From assembly GCA_937873135.1 (NCBI GenBank), contig CALMVQ010000069.1:2910-66909 (forward strand): 64,000 bases of DNA, given 5' to 3'. This DNA comes from an uncultured Scytonema sp. (GTDB taxonomy: Bacteria; Cyanobacteriota; Cyanobacteriia; Cyanobacteriales; Nostocaceae). The notes beneath the pieces were generated by a model. It was not told the DNA's origin, did no database searches, and saw only the letters and a program-made list of their open reading frames with translations. Each line of letters opens with the position of its first letter. Position 1 is the first letter of the stretch. The position numbers and the translations under genes were made by a program. Of the stretch, positions 45,565 through 53,503 are shown one piece after another.

Positions 45565-47194
45565 TTTTGATGATGAATTGCTGTTTGATGATGAATTTTT
45601 ACCTGAAGAACCGATACTGTTGCCCAGCAATCGAGTATCAGATTCAAAACCTATCAATATTCTTTTGTTTGCCCAACAGCAGGCTCACACTCACCAACAG
45701 CAAAACATATTATGGCCTGTTTATGGTTGGAGAATCGCTGCGCCACAAGTCACAGAGCGCAAATTAGACTTTTTGCAGCTAACTTCACTACGGCTAGCCT
45801 ATGCTGGGGTAACGCGCCACCAAGATCAAGCACAAATGCTGGGACAGCACAAAGATTTTCTTTTTAATGTCATGTTACAGCTAGAAAATCAGGGCTATAT
45901 TGACAGAAAAGCTTGCTTGACTGAGAAAGGAAAGAAAATTCTTCAGAAAGACGGAAAAGACGAGGAAGAGAAAACAGAATATGGTTGGATTTTCCAGGAA
46001 GCAACAGCTGGTGAACTTTTAAGTTGGTTTCACACTGAAAGCTTATGCTATGCTGACCCTAATCGTTCAGATGTCTCCCAAGCTTTTCAACTTCCGTGGA
46101 TACGGCGAACACTACCTACACCCAACGCTGCCGATATTACACCAGCAATAAAAACTCAACGTCGCCTGTTAAAACGAATTCAGGCTGATGGCTCAAATAC
46201 AGAAGCAAATCATGCTGTTTCTGATACCTATGGTTTTACGGAAATCAGCGAAGCAGATACTTTAACGCAAGTCCCTAACAAAAAAGTGGAGCAAGGGGAA
46301 AATTTTGGTGTGCGTTTGTTAAGTAAACGACCGCAACAGTTTTATTTGCTAGTTTCTTGTATTATTGAGGGAACATACGATGGTCAGTTTTCTCTACGCT
46401 GTCCTTTTGGGCTTCCAGATGGTTTTCGTTGGGTACGCCTATTGAATTTTGCCACATCCCAGTGTGAAGAAGGCAAGAACATTGTAGAGCATTTGCAGTC
46501 CAAAAGCCGTGAAGCCTGGAAACGTAGACAACCCGCAGAAATTGACCCTGTAAGTTTAACACGGGAAGCCTGCGACAAGATAGTATTTGAAGTCGGCTCT
46601 ATGCCAGACAAAATTTGGCAGCAAGTTTGGACAGAACTGGAACGGTTGGAACAATCGCGTACCCTTCTAGAACGTGGCTTCGATGAGGTAGACACAAGTA
46701 TTGTGCGATCTCAAAGGGTTTTAGAGCAATTAATGCTAACTTTACTGCAACGAGATACAATTCCTACAAATATCTGGGAACCATATAAAAGTAGGGATAC
46801 ATTGCAACAATGTTTAAAAGACACAGTTATTGCTTGCGGTGGAAGAGAAATACCAGAGAGAATTTTATCTACAAAACTGGGAGCTATCCGTAATGTTATA
46901 GACGGTGAGAAAGACTCTTTACGCCCCTATGTTGCGACATTTTTACTGTCAGCAAGTCGGCGTAATAGCTTACATCGCAGTATTTTGGAGTATTTAATTA
47001 AAAACCATTTAGATTTTTTAAAAGACTTAGAACAAATTGCCCATATCCGCAACACATTTGGCGCTCATGCTGGTGGAAGCTATAACAACCCACGCATTTT
47101 AGTTGAGCCTTTGGTAACAAAAACATATCAGATTGTACGTTTAGTTATTCAAGCATGGCGATTAACAAATAGTCAATTATCACTGGAGGTATAA
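45557..47194 (+). CDS. Defence-operon protein of unknown class with a C-terminal HEPN-like R-x5-H motif
   Basis: From ATG 45557 (overlapping the helicase gene's end) the product is 545 residues; ATG 45551 is equally possible. The N-terminus is very acidic (MSDFDDELLFDDEFLPEEPI). A middle helical region (about 80-200) has a winged-helix look (LENQGYIDRKACLTEKGKKI). The C-terminal about 150 residues are alpha-helical and contain HIRNTFGAHAGG (about residues 496-507), which fits the R-N-x4-H signature of HEPN ribonucleases. If real, this would be an RNase effector of the system. I know no name for it. It is followed directly by the coiled-coil AAA gene (TAA then ATG). Confidence 0.75.
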   Translation: MSDFDDELLFDDEFLPEEPILLPSNRVSDSKPINILLFAQQQAHTHQQQNILWPVYGWRIAAPQVTERKLDFLQLTSLRLAYAGVTRHQDQAQMLGQHKDFLFNVMLQLENQGYIDRKACLTEKGKKILQKDGKDEEEKTEYGWIFQEATAGELLSWFHTESLCYADPNRSDVSQAFQLPWIRRTLPTPNAADITPAIKTQRRLLKRIQADGSNTEANHAVSDTYGFTEISEADTLTQVPNKKVEQGENFGVRLLSKRPQQFYLLVSCIIEGTYDGQFSLRCPFGLPDGFRWVRLLNFATSQCEEGKNIVEHLQSKSREAWKRRQPAEIDPVSLTREACDKIVFEVGSMPDKIWQQVWTELERLEQSRTLLERGFDEVDTSIVRSQRVLEQLMLTLLQRDTIPTNIWEPYKSRDTLQQCLKDTVIACGGREIPERILSTKLGAIRNVIDGEKDSLRPYVATFLLSASRRNSLHRSILEYLIKNHLDFLKDLEQIAHIRNTFGAHAGGSYNNPRILVEPLVTKTYQIVRLVIQAWRLTNSQLSLEV

Positions 47195-49585
47195 ATGGGT
47201 AGAAAAACTAGAGTTTCAAATATAAATCAGAACCGTCAGCAACCAACTAACGCTCAAGCTAATACTCAAAATATTGGTGCTGTTGCAATGACTCCTCAAA
47301 ATGGGTCAACAGTTAATGTACAGAGTCTGGATATTCAGAAACTTCAAGAAAAAATCAATGAACTGGAATTTCAGTTAGAGGAACAAAAAGAAGTAGCCAC
47401 GGCAAAAGAAACTGAGATTGCTAAAAGAGAGCAGGAATTAGCCCAACAGAAAGCGCAAGCTATTAATGGCTTTAAAGAATCGGAAGCTATAGCTCGTCAG
47501 GAATGGCTAACAGAAAAACAACAGGAAATTATAGCTGAACGTCAACAAATTATAGAAGTAGCACAAAAGGAAACTGAAAAAAATCGGAATGCCGCACAAA
47601 CTGAAGCAGAAAAAATTATCAAGGAAGCTCAAAAGTTGAAGGCTGATATACAAAATCAAGCCGATAGCATTGTTGAACAGGCAGAAACTCTAGCCAAAGA
47701 ACATAGACAACGAGCAAGAGAGCAAACAATTAAGGAAATTCAGAGGAGGGAAGAAGAATTAGAAAATTGCCGTAAGGTACTTGAAGATAAAGAAAGGTCT
47801 GTTGAAGAAGAAAATAAAAAGCTTTCAAGGCAAATTAATCAAATTAAACATCGTGAGGAAGACCTAGAAGAAGAAAATAGTTGGTTTGCTTCACAAAAGA
47901 AAAAATTGCAAGAGAAGGAACAAGAACTAGTTCGACGTGAAAGTGCGTGTTCGGAAGAGGCGATTAATAGGTTAAGAATAGAAAAGGAAAATACTGAACA
48001 GCAACTTCAAGTCATTCAAGATGAAAATAAACGGCTGAGGACAGAATTAGATAGCAATAAAAATATGCTCCAGGCTGTATCAGGTTCACCAGCAAAAATT
48101 TTACAAGATAACAAGCTGCTGGAGAATAAGCTTAGAGAATACGATCAATTATTTGAGCAATATCCATCAGAAATAGAGTTAGCAGAACTTCGCAGACGTT
48201 CTGAAGCAGCAATTGATTTTGAAGCTAAATATCTAGATTTACAAGCTAGGTTTGATGATTTAGAACGTATCCGCCGCCAGCAGCATTCGGATAGGATGGA
48301 AACAGAACAACTCCACAAAGAGAGAGATACTCTCAAATTACTAAATCAGTATTTGAGTGAACAAATAGAAGAACTTAAACAGATGCTTGGTCAATTGCAA
48401 ACAAGTCAAATGCAAGCGTTTGCAAACTTCGCATCTATGGATATAGAAAATGAAAATATTCCTAAAAAACTTAATAGTGTTGATGTTAATAATCTAAAAG
48501 TATTAGCGGCTCAAAGTCGTGCTTGGATGGGTAGTTTGCCAAGCCGTCAAGAGTTAGAAATGGGAGAGGCGAAAACCTCACATTTTGCTCATTATTATGA
48601 TAAACATACGATTCAAGCTTTTATTGCCTCAATGGCAGCTTCCAGACTAATTATTATTCAAGGTCAGAGTGGTACTGGTAAAACCAGTCTGCCAGAATAT
48701 TTTGCTTATGCTATCGGTGGCAAATTTGCCCGAATTGAAGTTCAATCTAGCTGGCGGGATAAGCTTGATTTGCTCGGTTCTTATAATTCTTTCTTCCGCG
48801 TTTTTAATGAGTCTCAGTTTTCTAGGGCAATCTATGAGGCAGGCACCAATCGTTACCGCAATCATCCTTATTTCATCGTTTTGGATGAGATGAATCTGTC
48901 ACGGGTGGAATACTATTTTGCCGATTTACTTTCAATTATGGAAGGTCGCCCAGAGGATAGAGAAATTGAACTACTAAACCACGACCCTACTGGGGGTCAA
49001 CTTCCCAAAGGAATTAGATTGAAAAATGGCGCAGTCCAGCTACCAATTCCTGATAATGTCTGGTTTGTTGGCACCGCAAATACGGACGAATCTACATATG
49101 AGATTACCCGTAAAGTTTATGATCGCGCTCAAGTTTTACAAATAGATGAACCTTTTCCGCAAGAAAGTTTGGATACAACACAACCAGCAAATCTAACAAT
49201 CCAAGATTTTCGCCAAGCTGTAAAACAGGCGATCACCAATTTCAGCCATGCTGATCAAGAAGCTGTAGAGGGTTGTCTTAAACTCATTAGCTCGGCATTG
49301 CATGAGTACTTTCAAGTAGGGTACGGACAACGCCTGCTAGACCAACTTTCTATTTTCCTTCCCACGTATACTGCTACAGGTGGAAAACTTGGGGAAGGTT
49401 TAGACCACTTTATTGCCAGAAAACTGCTTTGGCAGGTACAAAACCGAACTGACCCAAATGTCCGTTCTGGTTTACAGCAAGTACAAGACATTATTAAGCT
49501 AAGTTTTACAGATAACCAGCGATTGGGAACTGCTCCAATTTCCTTAAAACTTTTAGAAAGTGAGATTAACAAATTTAAACGGTAG
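47195..49585 (+). CDS. Long coiled-coil McrB-like AAA+ ATPase/GTPase (CoCoNuT core)
   Basis: 796 residues. A short polar head is followed by an uninterrupted coiled coil of about 350 residues (about 45-400; heptads rich in Glu, Lys, Gln). The McrB-type AAA+ domain has Walker A GQSGTGKT at about 490-497, the WRDKLDLLGSYN insert typical of McrB proteins, Walker B FIVLDEMNLSRVE at about 560, and sensor region FVGTANTDEST. The McrB nucleotide signature N-T-A-D reads N-T-D-E here. Such coiled-coil McrB homologues form hexamers with an McrC partner. The next gene (3-base gap) encodes a DUF2357 protein, the expected partner. Together they define a McrBC-derived defence complex of the coiled-coil nuclease tandem kind. 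Confidence 0.9.
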   Translation: MGRKTRVSNINQNRQQPTNAQANTQNIGAVAMTPQNGSTVNVQSLDIQKLQEKINELEFQLEEQKEVATAKETEIAKREQELAQQKAQAINGFKESEAIARQEWLTEKQQEIIAERQQIIEVAQKETEKNRNAAQTEAEKIIKEAQKLKADIQNQADSIVEQAETLAKEHRQRAREQTIKEIQRREEELENCRKVLEDKERSVEEENKKLSRQINQIKHREEDLEEENSWFASQKKKLQEKEQELVRRESACSEEAINRLRIEKENTEQQLQVIQDENKRLRTELDSNKNMLQAVSGSPAKILQDNKLLENKLREYDQLFEQYPSEIELAELRRRSEAAIDFEAKYLDLQARFDDLERIRRQQHSDRMETEQLHKERDTLKLLNQYLSEQIEELKQMLGQLQTSQMQAFANFASMDIENENIPKKLNSVDVNNLKVLAAQSRAWMGSLPSRQELEMGEAKTSHFAHYYDKHTIQAFIASMAASRLIIIQGQSGTGKTSLPEYFAYAIGGKFARIEVQSSWRDKLDLLGSYNSFFRVFNESQFSRAIYEAGTNRYRNHPYFIVLDEMNLSRVEYYFADLLSIMEGRPEDREIELLNHDPTGGQLPKGIRLKNGAVQLPIPDNVWFVGTANTDESTYEITRKVYDRAQVLQIDEPFPQESLDTTQPANLTIQDFRQAVKQAITNFSHADQEAVEGCLKLISSALHEYFQVGYGQRLLDQLSIFLPTYTATGGKLGEGLDHFIARKLLWQVQNRTDPNVRSGLQQVQDIIKLSFTDNQRLGTAPISLKLLESEINKFKR

Positions 49586-49588
49586 ATT

Positions 49589-51760
49589 ATGGCACATCTT
49601 TTTTTACTCGATCGCTGGACAGGCAAGCGAGAACAATTACAATCGGGAGAACGCCGTCGTTTAGAGAGTATAGATGACTACCGTATTGAGATTAATATCA
49701 CCCCTGCTGACGGAGAAACTGAAATTACCCTCAATGATAATAACAATAATATTTACATCTCCAGAAACAAAGAATCCTTTAATTTACCCATAACAGTTGA
49801 TGCTTTTGGGTGCTGTTCAGTACGTATCGCATGCACTGCATCTGGAAGCATTACGCGGTATAAATTTGAAGTGCTATTGCAAACACAATTGGATGAAACA
49901 ATGCGAGTGGCTTTGGCACTTTTCGCCGACCAAGCAAGAGGGCTAGAACCAACTAGATCAGCAGAGGAATTACTCAAATTGCCGTTTTTCTCTCCTGGTA
50001 CTATTCGTGATTCCCTTACCAACAAAAATGTCCTGGAACTGGATGAGGCGATCGCAGAAGTTTTACCATCTTTACTCAGGGTATGTAGCAAACCACGGCG
50101 TACTTTAATAGTAGAGCGTCGAGTTATGCCCATAGACAGAGCAAGACGTATTCCGCCTGACGCAATTGAGCATTTGGCATCTCGACCGGAATTATGGCAA
50201 TCTCGCACTGCAACGCGTATTACTCCAGCTCAAATTAGAAGCGAAGTGCCAGAAGAAACTCTTGACTTGTATGAAAATCGTGTGGTTGTTACTTTGGTAA
50301 GGCGGTTGTTGCGCTGGCTGGAACAACGACTCCGCGAAGTAGACCGCGCCTACTACCAAACACAAACGCTACATGAAAATCTGTTCACAGGATACCAATA
50401 CAATCGGTTCCGGGAAAAGCGATTGAGAGCGCTTTGGCAGAATCTAGATACTGTAGACTATTTGCAGCACTACGAACGATCGCAAGCGCTGAAGGATAAA
50501 ATTAGCAACCTATATACTGACATAAGTAGTTGTTTAGACTCAGTGCTTTACAAAAGTTTATCTGCCAAGCCAGACGCGATATCTCCTTTAAAACCAACTA
50601 ATATTTTGCAAATGGATGCAGACTATCATCGTCTGCGCCAGTTATGGGAGATGCTGGACAGATTTTTTAGCAATTCCTACCTGCCTATTGTAGAAAAAGA
50701 GCGGGATTTACTGTCAGATTACGCTAATTACGTTTATGGCTGCGTACTGTTGGCTTTGCGCTGGATTGGATTTGACAGCGCACAAGCAAAGCCGGAAAAT
50801 TTTCCTCCTGAATTAGATTTCCAAAAAGCACTTCACTGGGAAGGGTGGACTGTGTTTGTAGAGCCTCCCCAACACGGTAATTTTAACATCAATATCGAGT
50901 TCATCTGGGAGCAGGTCAACAGTGATACTTGTAAATCTTCTCACCCAATCCGCATTAGGCTGGTGCTAGTTCCATTGGTGCGGGGGCTTTTTGGCGACCA
51001 AGATGAAATCAAAAAGACTTTAGATACTCTCTACTATGCTGGCTTGAGCCAAGCTTCTTCAACTCATAAAACTTCAAAACGTCGAAATCGCAACAACCAG
51101 GTGCAGACTTTTGTCGTTTTAGTGCATCCAACAGATCCACGAGACAGACAAATAAGTGAGTATATTGCCCCAGAGTTGATTCAACGAATGCTGAACATCG
51201 GCGAGAACTTTATGAGTCCGGATGATTATAAAAACTTTGTTTTCATTTCAGATGATAATGCTCCTGTTTGTCGTGTTGGTATGATGCCAGCTAGTCCCCT
51301 CGATTTAAATACTCTTGAGCGTTTCGAGCGGTTGTTCCGCTTTCATACGTTGGGAGTAGATTTGGTTTATGGCATCCACCCTTCTTTCTGCCCGGTGTGC
51401 AACTGCGATCTCAGTGTTGCGCGATCGCAGTTTAGAGAAAATGAGGGCAACTGTCCCGATTGCCAAGCAAAGTGGAGTTGGCGAACTTGTAACAATTGTG
51501 ACGGCAAGGTAGCAAAGCTTGAACCAATGAAAATGAAGCCACCCACTAAAACAGAAAGCGAATGCTCCTACGCCGTAAAAGCTATGGCGCGAGAGCAACT
51601 GCTAGGGCGTGATCTACTTTCAGCACTGTGCGCGTCTGATGAAACACCAGAGTCCGGAAGGATTCGCGTTATCTGCCCTCACTGTGGAGCTTGTACTGGA
51701 CGGGGTGAAACGTTTTCAAAATGCAGTAGATGCCGTAACAGTAGTTTTGGAAATAGTTAG
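49589..51760 (+). CDS. DUF2357 (McrC-like) protein with C-terminal zinc ribbons (CoCoNuT core)
   Basis: 723 residues. The N-terminal beta-rich region (about 1-110) is followed by a DUF2357 module with ETLDLYENRVVVTLVRRLLR near residues 225-245, the conserved E-N-R of this family, which is the N-terminal part of McrC-type partners of McrB. Residues about 400-590 may hold a degenerate PD-(D/E)xK fold (WTVFVEPP; INIEFIWE; TFVVLVHP), but a full catalytic set is not evident by eye. The C-terminus has two Cys-rich modules: CPVCNCDL...CPDC...CNNC (about 600-637) and CPHCGACTG...CSRC (about 697-717). It ends the six-gene operon. Loss of nuclease residues, if confirmed, would shift the cutting role to another subunit. 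Confidence 0.85.
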   Translation: MAHLFLLDRWTGKREQLQSGERRRLESIDDYRIEINITPADGETEITLNDNNNNIYISRNKESFNLPITVDAFGCCSVRIACTASGSITRYKFEVLLQTQLDETMRVALALFADQARGLEPTRSAEELLKLPFFSPGTIRDSLTNKNVLELDEAIAEVLPSLLRVCSKPRRTLIVERRVMPIDRARRIPPDAIEHLASRPELWQSRTATRITPAQIRSEVPEETLDLYENRVVVTLVRRLLRWLEQRLREVDRAYYQTQTLHENLFTGYQYNRFREKRLRALWQNLDTVDYLQHYERSQALKDKISNLYTDISSCLDSVLYKSLSAKPDAISPLKPTNILQMDADYHRLRQLWEMLDRFFSNSYLPIVEKERDLLSDYANYVYGCVLLALRWIGFDSAQAKPENFPPELDFQKALHWEGWTVFVEPPQHGNFNINIEFIWEQVNSDTCKSSHPIRIRLVLVPLVRGLFGDQDEIKKTLDTLYYAGLSQASSTHKTSKRRNRNNQVQTFVVLVHPTDPRDRQISEYIAPELIQRMLNIGENFMSPDDYKNFVFISDDNAPVCRVGMMPASPLDLNTLERFERLFRFHTLGVDLVYGIHPSFCPVCNCDLSVARSQFRENEGNCPDCQAKWSWRTCNNCDGKVAKLEPMKMKPPTKTESECSYAVKAMAREQLLGRDLLSALCASDETPESGRIRVICPHCGACTGRGETFSKCSRCRNSSFGNS

Positions 51761-51818
51761 CTTATCACTGTTCAAACCTTTATTATTCGCGTAATTCACC
51801 TAGTTGCAATAAACTTAA

Positions 51819-52457
51819 CTAAAAAAAGACTGCATTGAGCGTCACTATTCCTTTAATTTTTGTAAGAATATCAACTTTATCTATTGACCTACACTCTGAA
51901 ATAAAATTTTTGTATGCCTTCGTATTCGGTAAAATGACAATCGTTTCTTCTAACTTAAAATTAAAATCATCAGGTAAACGCCATTCTCGTTCATGAGTCC
52001 AGTCAATGATGTTGCTTTCATCGCTAAGTTCTAATTTAACAATTCGCCACCACTCTTGAAGGGGTAAATAGGCTTTTGCCTCTTCTGTCTTATCATAAAT
52101 TACAGGTCTTCCTCCATTGTTATATACATATGTTTTTGTAAACATTAACCCTATTCCTACATAACGTAACTTAGCATTAGAATTTTGCTTTCGATACTCT
52201 TGTTCTGAATAGATATTTTGTGTTAATTGATAAAGCGGTGTATCTTGAAAGCAAACTGCTTTTCTATTGCCACATATAAACCCTGATTTTGTTGAACTAC
52301 CCAGTAAGCACTGCTCTAAAATAATTTTCATCAAGACTTCAAGAGAGCTAAGTTCTTTAGCATCTATATTTGCAGTTCTAGTCAAGTGTATGAGATGTCC
52401 CGTTAAATCCGAACGTGATGCAATCCGTTGTTTCCAGTTATCTAAAGAGTAAGGCAT
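51819..52457 (-). CDS. DUF2971/AbiGi-like protein beside the defence operon
   Basis: 212 residues, ATG at 52457, no signal peptide. HLIHLTR near the start, VCFQDTPLYQLTQN, GIGLMFTKTYVYNNGGRPVI and DWTHEREWRLP are the spaced motifs of a family I know as DUF2971/AbiGi-like, some members of which are linked to abortive infection. The gene is convergent with the defence operon, 58 bases away, so it may be cargo of the same island. The function is not established, and the assignment is by recalled motif pattern only. Confidence 0.6.
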   Translation of the reverse strand: MPYSLDNWKQRIASRSDLTGHLIHLTRTANIDAKELSSLEVLMKIILEQCLLGSSTKSGFICGNRKAVCFQDTPLYQLTQNIYSEQEYRKQNSNAKLRYVGIGLMFTKTYVYNNGGRPVIYDKTEEAKAYLPLQEWWRIVKLELSDESNIIDWTHEREWRLPDDFNFKLEETIVILPNTKAYKNFISECRSIDKVDILTKIKGIVTLNAVFF

Positions 52458-52616
52458 TGTCGCTACATCTTTGTAGATTCTTTGTACCTACTTTAGTATT
52501 CCCAAAAATTAAGTGTCAAGAAGCCGCATCAAAAATCTGCTGTGCGGTAAGGTTTAGTTGGGGAGTTGTGGATTCTTACTCCCACAGCATCCGAATCACT
52601 GCTATCTAGCTTTAAT

Positions 52617-53133
52617 TTTAACCAAAAAGAAGGATGGATGTCAGGAGTATACTTTCTCGGTGATGCTCTGCGGCGGCAATCGTAGTTATACATCATCTAC
52701 CACAGATCCCAGAAACCTTGTGGTTGAGAATACTGGGTAGAGGAAGCACACAAGAACAAGCAATTGTTGAGTTACAGAGATTATCATTAAATCATCCCTT
52801 TCAGAAGGTAACACTTGAACTCGTTTATAACCTACGCGAAAATTTGAAAGTAAATCAAGATTTAGATTCGGAGGATAGAGAATTAATTATGCGATTAGAA
52901 CCAATTTATCAACAAAACCGATAGCAAGCAAAACTTGAGGGAAGGCTTGAGGGAAGGCTTGAGGAACGGCGACAGACTATTGAAAACTTACTCATAGTTC
53001 GTTTTGGTTCGTTATCTAACGAACTTCAAGCAATCATCCCACCAATATTAGCTTTATCACCTGAAGAATTTACCCCTTTGCTGATGCAATTATCAAGTGA
53101 GGAATTAATCGCTAGATTTAGCAGAGCATCTTG
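52617..53133 (+). pseudogene. C-terminal relic of an Rpn-family nuclease
   Basis: Fragments in successive frames read KEGWMSGVYFLGDALR (from about 52622), then IVVIHHLPQIPETLWLRILG, RGSTQEQAIVELQRLSLNHP to MRLEPIYQQNR and a TAG at 52922-52924. Beyond the stop the frame continues QAKLEGRLEGRLEERRQTIE and LIVRFGSLSNELQAIIPPIL to a TGA at 53131-53133. This is the C-terminal half of the cyanobacterial Rpn/DUF4351 family, with one frameshift (about 52665-52685) and one nonsense codon. Its N-terminal counterpart type lies at 39170, on the other side of the island. Confidence 0.75.
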
Positions 53134-53503
53134 ATATTTGAATTACACTCACTCGCCAGTTATTAGTTAATAGTCAATGGGTAGTTAGTAAATCTCAAAG
53201 ATTGATTGGCTTTAGCTAAGTTGGTTAAGAATCTGTTTATGGGTCTAGATAGAAAGATGCTGAGGCATTAGACAATATTTGTACCGTCCAGTTGCTCTTT
53301 CAACTATTAGCTTACGGAGTTCAGTAGGAAATAAAGTGCAACTTTACATATATATAGTAGTCCGCGCCTTGAAAAACAAGATCCCCGACTTCTTTAATTC
53401 GTCGGGGATCTGTGGATTCTAGTTTCTGGCGTTTGATTTGGGACTGGTATAGAATTGGGATGAAAGTCTACTGACCATCTGTCGCATCCAGAGGTAAGAT
53501 TCT
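53134..53503. other. Spacer and leader of topA, partly duplicated at 39387-39599
   Basis: 370 bases with no gene. From AAATAAAGTGCAAC (about 53329) onward, short blocks match the DNA before the partial topA (for example GGCGTTTGATTTGGGACTGG, then TATAGAATTG). It contains the hairpin GATCCCCGAC / GTCGGGGATC at 53380-53410. Confidence 0.6.
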
